Assembly (NCBI GenBank): GCA_023333565.1
Contig: JAJKFH010003450.1
Span: 1 to 64,000 of the forward strand
Length of the DNA: 64,000 nt
Origin: Puffinus mauretanicus
Lineage: Eukaryota; Chordata; Aves; Procellariiformes; Procellariidae
Reading direction: 5' to 3'
In this document: piece after piece, positions 10,991 to 23,143 of the stretch
Layout of the letters: each line of letters opens with the position of its first letter
How positions within the stretch are numbered: the first letter of the stretch is position 1
Made by a program: the position numbers and the translations under genes
Notes under the pieces: generated by a model
Databases searched by the model: none
The model's input: only the letters and a program-made list of their open reading frames with translations
What the model was told of the DNA's origin: nothing

Positions 10991-13900
10991 TAGAGCCCTA
11001 GAAGTCAGCCAGCAGAGCAGGAGGTGTTTACCTACCTGCCACCCTTTGATGACAGGAGTGGAGGTGGGGAGGAGGAGGCTGGCCTGCCCGATGCCACACC
11101 ACGTCTCTCGTCACAGCCCTGACCTGCCGAGACCTCCTGCGGTGCCTGAGCTTGGGGCTGCGTGGGTGTGCGTGCTGCGTGACCGTGGACACGGGTCCTG
11201 CAACGGCTGCTCCTCTCCCACCACCTCTTCTTGCAGGGGCTGGGGCGGCTGGGGGCAGGTGGAAGGGGACGTGGCAGCCTCGCAGACAGGGTTCCTGCAG
11301 TATTTTCCCAGGGGAAACGCTTTGTGTATTCTGCCCAGGAAAGCCCACCCATCTCCGATGCATCGGGCACCCTCTTCCCATCCCAGCTTCTCCCCGCTTA
11401 CAGCACCACGCGATGGGCTCTTCTCCAGGGACCCGACGTCCCTCCCAAAACCCTGCTCTTCCCATCCCACCGAGACCTGCGCTTTGTCTCCTCTTGCCCC
11501 AGCGAGGCACTCACCCCTCTGGCATGGGGAATGCCTCTTCCTGACACAGCTCAAGCATTGCAAAAATGCGTCCCGGCTGGCTGGGGCTGAGCGAGCAGCA
11601 CAGCGCGGGCAGGCATCCCGAATCCGCCTCTTCTCCAGCCCGGGGCCAACAGCCCCGTTCCACCATCCCTCGCCCCTTCCTCGCCTGCCTCTTCCTCACT
11701 CCCCCGCCTGCGAAACAAGAAGTCTTTGTCTGCTCCCCCCGTTCGGAGGAGCACGAACGGCTTGAACTTTCCCTGAGTGAGTTTTTCCCCGCCAGCAGGA
11801 CTGTGTGCTGTGCCGATGCCAGGTATTAACTAAGAGGATGACTCAACAAACTGGTTCAGACCAAGCAAGAACAACCCTTCACTTTTCATCCAAGACTCCA
11901 GCTCAGCCCAGCACAGGCTGTTCTGGAGCATCAGAAAAGGTTAGTTAACTTGAAATATAACTTTTTAAATGGTTTATTACATCTCTTCTCCTTGGGGTTG
12001 CAGCTGGTCTGGGAGGATGATGGAAATGCAATCAGGAGATCATTCCAAGGTAGTTTTTCTCTAAATTTTTCTGTCTGGTTTTGAGGTTGCCCTGTGAGTT
12101 CCTGGCATGTATTTTGCAGAAGAGACGTACTATACGGCATGTACTATGAGAAGTGGCACATGCCACGGGGTGGAGATGGAAGACTTTGGGAAGGGCGAGC
12201 TCCCCGGTTTGCATATTTCCAGGAGATCAGCAGAGACTCCTGAGCATCCCGGCAGCCTCGGCGGGACGGCTCTCGCTTGTGATGGGGCAAAGGCGTGTGG
12301 CACGGGGGGACCCATCCTGCTCACAGAGGGTCAGCGGCTCCAGCTGTGACGGGGAGCAGAGGCATCACTGGAGGCTTCAGCTTGGGAAAGCTACAACGCT
12401 GAAATGGGCTGATAAAGGCAGTACTTAAAAGTGAAAAACAAACTAGAAAAGACTACAAAATGCCAAGCAGCATGAGGCCTGAGAAGCACGTGCTGGAGGC
12501 TGGAGCTGCTCTTTGGGATCAAAGCTGCCATTTCCATGGAAAGCATCGTTAACGCTGTGTTTTTCTCTGCTGCTCCAGAGCCGCTTCCAAGCCGGAGAGC
12601 CCCGGTGCTGCCAGGAGCCCGCCGGTCACAACCCGCATTGCCTGGGATTGCACCAGCAGCTCTGGCTGATGGGGACACCGCAAGAGGTGGAGGAGCAGCC
12701 TCCAATTTTCATGTTGCAGCTTCTCCTCTGGTGGTGGGGTCTGCGCTGGCCTCAGAGCTGCCGGCGTGCTCGCTCCCATGGGCGCTGCCCCGCGCATCCC
12801 AGCTGAGCCATCTCGGCCACCAGCTGCTGGTGGCCCTGCAATGTCCAAGTCACTGCAGGGTGATAATGCATCCAGGAGACATCTCTTCCCTTTGCTTTCT
12901 TGTGGATGACATGGACAAGGAGAAGGAGGCAAGTGACGCAGCAGTGCCCAAGTGTGGGGCAGAAAAGCCTCCCTGGGTTTGGGAGCATCGAGGGAGGCCA
13001 AGGGGTTGATTTGTGCATGCCAATGCACTGGAGCTTTGTCCTGCCCGTGGTTCACTGGCATTTGGAGAGAAGGAAGCCAGGAGGTTTTTAATGGCAACTT
13101 AACATCTACACCCAGCTCCACCAGGAGAAATCCTGCAATCAACTGTTCCCAGCAGAGAAAGGAGCAAGACCAGTTCAGGAGGATTGCACCAGACTGGGCA
13201 GTGACCTGCAAATGCAACCCAGGGAGAACAACTTCAAAGCAATGCGGAGGTGGGAAACCAGCTCCCCCCGCATCTGCAACGGGCTCCAGACCAAGGAGGT
13301 GCCCGCAGGGGGGCTCTGCAGGCTGCGTCCCGTGGCCAAGCGAAGGGCGAGGAGCACACAGCCACCAGCACGCTGCCTGTCGGGATGTCCCCAGCCCCCG
13401 CGGAGCCCAAGCAGAGCCGTGCCCCCAGCATCACAGTGAGCCCACCGGCAGCCTGTGCTCCTCACCACCCATCTTATCTCCATCCAGCGAACAGATGGGC
13501 TGGGAATTGTTCGCCCTTTATTATTCCACGGGGACGGACAATTTCTGTGCAGCGTTACCTAAGCCGTCGCAATTCCAGCCTGATGGCTTTGTTTTCCTCT
13601 GTAACACCTACCAAGCGTGGCAGACATCTGCTTTCAGCTTGGGGAGGAAAATCAAGGTGTTTCGCCTTCACTTCCAAAAAAAAAAAAACCCCGGCGAGCT
13701 GAATCGTGACCGAGCACACAATATCTCCGTGATGGGAGGCACACCGTGGCCGTGCTCGTCACTAAAGCGCTGGCTGGCAAGGCTGGGGCATGACGAACGC
13801 TCGGGATGCGCCCCGGGAAGGTGCCTCGTGTCCCAAGCAGAGCCAGGGGAGAGGGATGAGCTGGGGGTTTGCAATGGGACGGGGCCGGGAGCAGCAGAGC

Positions 13901-14129
13901 TGCTCCATGCGGAGAACCAGGGTGGGAGGGAAGGTTTCCCAGTGTCGTTTGGATGTTTTTCCACACAAAGCTTTCTGCTTCCAAACAACCAGCGCTTTCT
14001 GTTCAGTGGCTGACCTCAGTGGGAAGAAAAATTGCTGCACAAAAGGGACAGCGAGCCTGACGCCAGAAGCATAAACTCGGCGCTGGTCCCACGAGCAGTT
14101 CTGGGTGGGTCCAGACAAGGCATTTTGCA

Positions 14130-14490
14130 GAGCTTTTGTTAAAAATAGTGAAATAAAAAGCTCTCAAAAATCTAATTTTTTTAAGAACTCTAAAGCACGC
14201 TTGGCCTGGACCCGCTATGCCAGCACCCTCCTGGTTTTCTGCTTTGGCCCTACACCAAAAGCACCCCTATCTGCCCTGTTACTTTGTCTTCTAGAGAGCC
14301 TCTTGCTCCTTCACATAATAGAAAAACATCACCCCAATTAATAAACTCTGCAAGAGCCACTGAAATCCTGAGTGCCTCATCAGCCCTCAGAGCGCTAGTC
14401 TGTTTTTATTCCTCTTTCTGCATTATTGTCTCCTTTACTTGGCTGTGGAGATGGTTGCAATTTATATTCATGTTTTTATTAATTGCAGAG
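14130..14490. promoter_or_regulatory. AT-rich, enhancer-like patch
   Basis: It has cores such as ccccaattaataaactctgc, ttttattcctctttctgcat and tttttattaattgcagagag, a composition unlike the neighbouring 10 kb. There is no open frame of interest. Confidence 0.3.
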
Positions 14491-17400
14491 AGCCCATTCA
14501 CCTGCTCTGCACAAAGCGCTGGCAGTTTGGCCGCTCTGCCCATGCAGGGCTCCCAGACACACGTCCCTTGGGAGGCCACCTGCCTGCTGGGTAGGCACGG
14601 CTGAAGGACCCCAAGGGATCTTAATTACATTAAAAATAAATATGCTGCCCAGAGGAGCAATAGCATTTTGGTGACTGCTGATGAACCTTCCCAATAGGAC
14701 CTTCTCCAGAAGGAGGAGATGTTTCCCAGAAGATGCTTCGCTATTTTGACCTGTGAGCAGTTGATTTGGGGTGAATTGCCATGTTTTGCTCTCCAGGGAA
14801 AGCCACCACGGAGCGCATCGGTGATGGGAGAGACCCAGCACGTGGCGATAGCAAGCAGATTTCCCATTACAACGGCCGACAAAACCGAGCCATGGTTTGG
14901 CAAATTGCACACTCAAAATGTCTCAAAGAAAGTTTTGGACTAGGTAAAAAGTTCTATTTCTGCACGTTCTGAAGAAAAATTTGTCTGGATTTTTTTTTTT
15001 CAAGGCAGGGCAATTTTTTCACTCCAACACTTAGCTCAATTAATTTTAAAATATGCTTAAGAGGAGAAAGGAGAGAAGATGAAACCTGCACTCAAATTTT
15101 CCACAGTATTGGGCCTGTGCCAAAATACATCTGAGCTAAGCCACCCATGAGATTTGCTTCCCAATCTCAGGTTGGGAGTTTTCCGAGGGACACATGGGCA
15201 AGGAAACCCAGCCTGGGAAGACCACTAGGATTCAGGGGTGACTGCAGGATCGGCCCATTGGGTCATCTGGAAGCTTCTGTTTGGGGGTTTAACTGCTTGT
15301 TTGGGGGTTCAGCTACAGCATCCATCATTCTGGATGCTCCACTGAGCATCCCTGACCGGAGCCCAGTGCTTGGCATGGCTGTGGTCTTTGACTCCCTTCC
15401 AAGCACTTCCCTGGAGCCCCAAAGTTGGCATCTAATAGGGTCACTGCTCACACAATCCATCCGAAGGTCCAGACATGGTAGACAGGGATGCACTTGTGGG
15501 ATTTCCAAGAAAATGCCAATTAGGTGCTTTTCTGCCCTCTGGATGCTTTGGGACCCCATCCTGAAGTTTGTGTTGCTGCACCCAGGACTGGGCATCTCTG
15601 ACTCCCTGGTTGCCACCGTGCTCTGTTATGACCCCACTTCATTCCTTTAATTCGTGATGTTTTGCATGACCCTGTGAAGACATAAATCCCTGCATCTCCC
15701 GCCAGGTATCGATGCTATTATTTGAAGGAGTTAAAAATGCCTGTAGAGCTCTCTAAGTCTCTTTAATGACGAGAAATAAAGGAAAGCCTCGGCAGGGTTG
15801 GGTGCTGTTCTGCACCGATGAACCAGTGTCTTTCTCCAGCAAGAAATGATCTCGAGATGGTCTCCCCTAACGAACTGTCTCCCGGGAGCCAGCCAAGCTG
15901 CCTCAGAGCCCAGTGGCAAAATGCAGGATGTGTTGTTCAGCTGAAATCCACGGGCAAAATGCTTTATGTTCATAAAACGCCGAGAGGCAGCCGGATCTTG
16001 GGTGATGCAAGAGGGAGAAGGTGAAGCCCCTGCACCCACCTGGGCTGCCCCAAGCCATCGCAGCCTCCCGGGGCTGGGAACGGGGCGATGGGCACGCACA
16101 AGTGTAGCATCCGGGCGCTTTCTGAGCCTGCCTGTTTTCTCGGTCCCAGCAGCATTCCATGGCGATGAGCGGCACGGCCCAATGGTGCAGTGAGTGCAAA
16201 AATACTCCCTTTGGCATGATTGGGGTTGCAAGCTGCCATCTTTGGTTCTCCTGTGTGTTCCCTGGTGGGGACATTAAAGGATGCTCTTGCCTTCAGGAAG
16301 CTCAGCCGGGCTGGATCAGTCGTGCCGGCTGGCATTGGCACCTGCTTAGACTTTATTTCTGACTCCAGGCGTTAAATCCCAGACTCCCATCCCAAGCTGG
16401 GAAAGTGGGAACAGAAATGGGTGTCCGCAGGCAGCAGCTTTGGGGCTGGCTCACAAAGCTCGTGTAAATCCCAGCTGGGTCTTCAAATCTGCGCTTGGGT
16501 CACCCACATCCACCCAGCCCCTTCAGCCACCTGCCCCACCGAAATCCAGGCTCAGGACCCCGAACCATGGGCTTCCCAACCCTCCCGTTCCCTTCCCCAA
16601 AGTTATTTGCAGAGCTGAGGAACCAGCACCAGCTTTTTGTCTGGAAGAGAACGCCAGGAGAAGAAAAAACACGTGGGAAAGCATCACTTGCAAAAGAGGG
16701 TTTGCTTGGGTCGACCTCTAGTAGGAACCTGTTTAATTCAGCATCATTTGCATGGATGAGCCATTGCAGGTGGAGGGGTTTTCTCCATCCCTTGGATGCT
16801 CTGGGTTGTTCAGAGCTGCTGCCTGCCAGGCTTGCTAGGAGCGTGCTCCACGTTTGCAAACTTGTTTCAAAAACATTTTGAAATTTCCCAGGAAACAAAT
16901 TTCCAAAGAGGAACTGGACGTTCAGATGGAACAGGATCTTTTATTCCAGCTCTGATTAAAAAAAATAACCCATCTTGTCATGGAGAGGAAAGTTTGTCTC
17001 TAAAGGAAAAGTCAAAATGTGCCCTTGCGAGGAGGGTCAGCCACGTTCCTGCAAAAACACCTCGGTCTTGATGAAACCATCGTTTTCTGCCAGGAAAATT
17101 GCTTTATAGCAAAATACTAGCCCATGGGAGATGGGATGTGGCAGAAATCATCCATCACAGCCGTGCCAAGGAGGAGTCACCGCAGCGAGCCGACCGTCCG
17201 GTACCAGGACCTCGCTGCTCCGAAGGCGTGCTGGCAGATTACCCCAATTCCCCAAAGTTTACCTTGGCTCCAGAAGACCCTTCCAAGCAATTCATGTGTT
17301 TCTGAGCTGACATTTAAAATGTTGTCAGGTCCTGGCTGGCTACGGAGTTCTTCTCTAATTACATTCCAGCGCACTGCTTGTCATGAACTCGTTAATAGCC

Positions 17401-18189
17401 TGATCCAGTGCGGGCAGATTGCAAGAGTCATATTTTGTCCGCAAACACTTGTGTTTTGGACCTCCTCGTTGTCAGAGACTTGCCCCAGGAGGGCTTTGAA
17501 CAAGAGGGACTTTTTCCAGTTTTTCAGGACTTGCAATGACTTCATCGTGTTTTCTCAGTGCAGATCAGAAGTTTAATGGCAAAAAAAGTATTAATCCAGA
17601 GATTAGGTTTGCAGGGATCTGGGAAAAACAAGGTATAAGAAGACATGAGAATATCAGTTCAATACCACAAGCATAAAAAAAACCCCAACAACACACAAAC
17701 AAAAAAAAAAAAACCCAGAAAACTTGAAGAATTTCCACTGCTATTCACAGGAAGTTTGTTACGCTTTTTTTTTTTCTTTTTAAGACTATTTTGATTTTAA
17801 AACCTCTGCCGTGAGAACAAGTCAGCCTGCTCCATGCCCAGGAGCAACCAGCCAGGCTTTGGACATGCTCCCTTTGAATGAACCGGCGACCAGGTTTTGG
17901 GAGCTGCCAAACAAACTCCCTTGGCTCTGCTGGGCTCCCCCCACCCACGGGCGCAAGGCAGGAGAGGAGCTGCAACGCAGTGGGTTGGATCTGCAACGGA
18001 GTGAGATGCATCCAGGTGGTGATTTGGGCTGGAAAGTCGGGATTTGCAGTGTTTGCTCGCAATGCGCAGAAATGATTGCCCATCTCGGACCAACACGTGG
18101 GGTTTAACGATGCTGTTGCTTCTGCTTAGACTGGAGACTACACAAACAGCCTCAGAAAGCTATCAGAAGTCAACAGGGGCTGTGCAATG

Positions 18190-18440
18190 CTAAGCTCAGC
18201 CCCAAAAGGAGATGCTTTGCTGTTTCCTCTTAATTACGATGCTCCTGAGCGACAGCAAAGTAGGAGCAAGGACTGCTTTTCTCTCCCCAGTCATCTCTGT
18301 GCCATCTATCTCCCAACAGTTCATTTTAATTATGCAATTATAGTGTGTACAAAGCTTTCTGTGAGCTTTCGTGGATAATTAAAACAGATGGTGAGCTTAA
18401 TGGAACCAACTCCTTTTTCTTCTTTTAATTAATGTGTTAA
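18190..18440. promoter_or_regulatory. AT-rich, enhancer-like patch with POU/homeodomain cores
   Basis: ttttaattatgcaattatag near 18323-18342 combines homeodomain and POU-type half sites. TAATTA-type cores recur (cctcttaattacgatgc, ggataattaaaacagatgg, tcttttaattaatgtg) with an E-box CAGATG. There is no coding signal. Confidence 0.35.
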
Positions 18441-21400
18441 CAGTTTATGGGCCAGCCTGTGGAAATCTGTTACTCAGCAGCTCTGTGGGTCTACAAGCCA
18501 TCCTCCTGTATATGGCCCTGCCACAGGCATAGACACACGTGCATGGAGATGCTGTCCCGAACACGGTGGTGGTCTCCAGCAGGTCTCCACACACCTCATG
18601 TGTCACCTCCACGGTGTCATACACCTCACTGGTAAGACACCAGCACCCTCGAGGCAAGGCTGGATGGATGCAGGTCTTCCAGGCACGCACCGACGTCTTG
18701 CAGGACCAGGACACCCAAGCATCTCTGAAGAAGCCGTTCAACTCAAACGCTGCTGGAAGCGATGGGGGAGGAAGAGGAGGAGGCAGGCGTGGGTTGGGCA
18801 CACAAATTAGTCCCAGGGCACAATTCCCTCCACCTCCAATCTCCAGGCAGAAAGGGGGATGCAAAAGGTTCTTGAGGTCAGGGTGTGGGGACCAGCAGTT
18901 GTCAGGGAACAGCAAAGGGGCTCAGCAAGCCGGTAATGAGGGGCAGCCCTCCGAGGTGGAAAAGCAGGGAGGGGATGAGGCAGGAGAGGTTTTGCCAGAG
19001 GCTGAAACAACGCACCAGCATCCTACTATCGTTTCATGACATATGGCCGACAGCAGCCTCCAAAGTGACGCCAGGCGCTTTTGATACACAGTGCGGGTCT
19101 TCTGAGGCCAAGCAAAGCTGCAGATCTCCTGTTCCCTGGAGGAGCTACCCCCCTGGCAAGCACCAGGCACCGGGATAGACATGGAGCAGCGTGGGAGCAG
19201 ATGGGACCCAAAGCTGGGGTTACACTAAGAAGAGAAGCTCGTGGACAGGCAGGGCAGGGTGGCACAGTGCGGGGAAGGCAAGGAGAGCAGGGCAAGGATG
19301 GACATTTCCAAAGGAGCCCTCTGTTTGCCCAAGGTGCCTTGAGGCTGCAAGATAAGGCAACAGCAGGCTGTGAAATCTCAGTGGCCTCGGGAAGAAGGGC
19401 CTTGCCCAGTCTCTGCCAACACAGGATCAGGCAGGCATCAAAGGATGCCAGCAGGAGCCCTGTTCACAGCACCCAAAAGAAGGTGGGTCCCCAAACAGCA
19501 CGTATTTAATTTGCTGACATCCCCGCCACAGGATGCTGGTTACACAGGTTCAAGAAGATACCGGAGAAGTTCACGGGATAGAAATCCACTGGGTTGCTAA
19601 ATTCACAGAAGCCCCGTCAGGAAGCCCTTGAGCTGGACATGTAAGATGAAGTATCCATCGCTGAACGGCTCTCACTGCCAAGTGGGACAGGACGGGATGA
19701 TGAACTTGAGCAGGGCAACGCACTGTTCTGCAGTCAGAAGTGCACAGCCTAAGAGAAGCAGGCGTTTGGAGGGCTGCTTCCAAGCCTGCGGGTTGCTGGC
19801 AGGCATAGAATCATGTTACCGAAGTGGCCAGCCTGATGAACTGATAATTTTTTTGTAAACTGGCCCTGGTTACGGTAACAAACAAGGCACGGGGCATAAC
19901 TGGAGGGGAATCCCATCCAGCCCACCACTGGGTTGGGGATCGATCACGGCCAAGGCACTGACTGTGCCTTGGGCTCAGTTGGGCCACTGGGATCAGCTTC
20001 TTGAAAGAACAGCGGTTTCGTGGGAATGATCCCCGGGCAAAAAGGGCCGCTTGATGCCGTTTAACGAGAAAACCTCCCTACAGAGGTTTGCTCTGCTCAA
20101 GCCCCGATGCTCTTCCAGGCGGTGGGGTGCTGAGCCACCCGCCCCGCTGCGGGGAAGGGGCCGTCTCTCACCCACCAGCCAACACACGAAGCTTTCGCTG
20201 CCAAAAGCACGGCCAGAAGATGAGCACGGCTGGTCCGAGCAAGCTGGCAAGCTGAAATAATAATTCCCTGGTCCAGGGGAAAAACAGTACGTGTTATTTC
20301 TGAGAGCACTGGGGGTTTGTCTGGTTTTCATCTCATGCTTTTTATCGCAGACTGGGCTGCAAAGCGGCTCTGCAGCCTCACGGAGGGACAAATTAAGGAT
20401 GAGCCATGTACAAGGATGCGTCCCCCGTGCGCGGAGGGCAGACGAGGCCGGAGGGGACGGGGACGCGCATTGATGCTGCAGGCTGGCCTGGGCTTCTCTG
20501 CACATCTGCAGCCCAGCTGCTGGGCTACGGCTCAGCATTGCTTAGCTTTTCCAGCCCTCGCTTTAAAGTGACATTGGAAAATGTTAATGGCAGGGAGAGG
20601 GACACCTCGGCGAGGAAAAGCACGGCTCAGCAGCCACATCCCGGCACCGGGAGCAGCTCTCCACGGCACTGGAGGCATTTGGAGGTTGGGAGAACGGACT
20701 TGGAGGAAACCATCCAACCCTTTCCAGGCCAGACCACGGAGATGTACTGACCCATGCCAAGCGTGCTGTCCTCAGTGAGGGTCACACAGTCGGGCCAGTA
20801 TTAATCACCTTGTGATGAGCCCTGTCCCCTATCTGGGCTGGCCCGGCTCCCCCCATACCCCTCTCCGGCCGTGGCTCGCCGGAGGACCACACGCTTCCCA
20901 GCCCTTCCATTGCATAAGGAGCTCGTTGCTACAACAGAAATTGCAAAAACCATGGAAACTGCTTGTCTCAGCCAAACCCAAACTTAACTGTATACACAGC
21001 ATAAAATTTAGTTGCTTTAAACTTGCATTTTTTGGCTCAACTCTCCTGGCCACATCCTGAGCCCGAATGGATTGAATTACCGAGCACAAAATAAATTCCA
21101 TCTGAGCGGGCTGCAGCCCTTGTCTCCCCCGAACAAAGGCCGAGGTGTTTGCTTTGCCTTTTTTTTTTTTTGTCTTCTGGAAGAAAATGAGCTAATTTTG
21201 TCCATGTGGAGGAAGAGAGGCTGGGGTGCTGGGGAGAACAGCGTTAGCCGTGATTCCCTGACATCAGCCACCTTCCCTGCAGCTCCGCGCACACCATGCC
21301 ATCATCTCTGGATCAGCCCCAAGGGCCACGATGCTACTGCCTCCAGCATCCTCCTGGCAGATGTCATCTGATGTGGCAGTGCCACCTCCCTTTGCCCCGG

Positions 21401-21949
21401 GGCCCCCTCGCCTCCTTTGGAGCAGGGACCACGCGCCAGGCGCTGCACGAAAATAGAGGGATGGAGGACTCCAAGGCTTTGGGAGGGTGGGTAGCAGGGG
21501 ACAGGGCTGCCTGTGGGCTCTCTTTTATCCTTAAATTGGGCAGGAGAGCGAGGAGAAAGGAGGAGGGAGAGGGAGGAAGGGAGAGAGGAGCAGAAGGTGG
21601 TGGCAGAAGAGCTGGAAGGGAGCTGCAAACACCCACCGAGCACTAGCATCCTCTGAGCCCCCCACCCAGCCACAGCACGCGAAACCCGTACACGCAGGGA
21701 GGGAAATACCCCCAGCACTGCCCAAGCCCGGGGGTGTCGTGGTGGAGCAGGGGCAGTTTGCCCAGGCAGATGGCACGCCTGGGCTCCAGGAGACCACCAT
21801 GGCGTGGGTGGGCCGGGGGGGTCCACCTGTGCAAACAAGGCATCGCGCACCCCAGGTGCATCCTGCTGATCCCCAGATAAATTCAAACCGAGGGGGGTTC
21901 AGCAGCCAGACCCCCGCCACCATACCCTGCTCCCACTGGCGTGGGGCAA

Positions 21950-22175
21950 ACATGGAGGAAGAAGCTGGAGAGAAACCCCCGTGGCCCCTCACCGCTGCCT
22001 CCAGCCCACGGCCGCCGTGGAGGGCGTCTCTGCGTGTTCTGCGTGCAGGCGTGGGAAGCGGCTCAGCCGGCTCTGCCTGTCCCTGCCCTCCTGCCGGCTG
22101 CACCTCGCCTGTCCCGGCAGCCGCTCCACCCCGGAGCCGGCGCTCCCCGGCCCCGCGGCGCTGGAGGGGGGTTTA
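21950..22175. promoter_or_regulatory. Small CpG cluster
   Basis: This is a short block with around 25 CpG in 170 bp (ggccgccgtggagggcgtct, gagccggcgctccccgg). It is shorter than a classical island. Open frames through it have no recognisable content. It could be a small unmethylated enhancer or simply GC-rich DNA. Confidence 0.3.
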
Positions 22176-23108
22176 GTCCTCTGGCTTGCACACGCCTGCA
22201 GACCCGCTCCGTGGTCTTCTCCATGGAGGACATCTTCTCCGCAGGGTCTCATCCCAAGAAGCCACAAGAGCCCCTGGCCCATGCTCGAATAAACCCACCA
22301 GGAGGGGTGACCTCAAAGCCGTGTTTAATGAGAGGGTCCCCCCAAAACATGCTTTAGATATTCCCCAGTTCTCGGCTCCCAGTCCAGCTACGTGCTGACC
22401 AGCCCTGCAGAAGTGCTGTGGGAAAGGAGTTTCTAAAAAGTTTTCCTTGATGAACCATAATTTGCTCAGAGCAACCAAAATGCTTTGTAATTTGCCCAAT
22501 TAATTCTCCACTCGTGGCACCCTCGGAGAGTCTGGTCAAGGTGAAGGCTGCAGCCGGGAGGGAAAGCTGGAGCCTGTGCCCCATTCCAGCCTGCACGAGA
22601 GTTTCTGGAGGATATATTGGCTTATTTATTGACTTTACTATTGCACTCCCTTTTGGAGAAAAACAAAAAACAGGACGGGGTCACCACTGACACCCTCACT
22701 ATGGGGTTTGTGCATTGCATCGGTGCAGAACCCAGCTAAGGGCTGGGGCTGTGGCGGCCATGGTTTGCTGTCACCCTACAGCTGTCACTGCTGCGGAGGG
22801 CTGTCACCGTCTCCTGTGCCAGCCCCTTCTCACAGCCTTCCCAGTGAGCTGGAAATAATGGGATGGCAGCCAAGGACATGGGGACGGTCTTCTGTGATTC
22901 ATCACATCCTATTTTGCACACTGCGAGGGCAAGCATCTCCTCAAAGACAGTCTCACCCAAAAGCGATGGATGCCCTGGAGCAGACCAGCCCTTCTGTTTG
23001 TGATGTCCCTCTTCAGGTGGGCTGAACCATCCAAACTCTCGAGCATCCTCGCTGCCGGAGCTGAGCCGCTCGGGGTGTGTTCTTCCTCACACTTTCTCAG
23101 ACTTCACG

Positions 23109-23143
23109 TTTAATAATGATTTAATAATCACTTAATAATGATT
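23109..23143 (+). promoter_or_regulatory. Three TAATAAT sites with 11-bp spacing
   Basis: TAATAAT occurs at 23111, 23122 and 23133, each followed by GAT or CAC, giving an 11-bp tandem. The cores match AT-hook and homeodomain preferences and would sit on one face of the helix. The function is unknown. Confidence 0.4.

Larger units (their letters stand above)
7861..18189. other. Intergenic, no gene seen
   Basis: Apart from the hairpin and the AT-rich patches listed separately, I see no repeat family or exon. The longest frame, 12952-14013 (353 codons, plus), has no domain and overlaps other long frames on both strands, as chance frames in GC-rich DNA do. Confidence 0.5.

Noticed and set aside
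12952..14013. 353-codon open frame on the plus strand
   Set aside because: No domain, signal peptide or repeat is seen, and long frames on other strands overlap it. It passes through an A-run that would encode Lys repeats.
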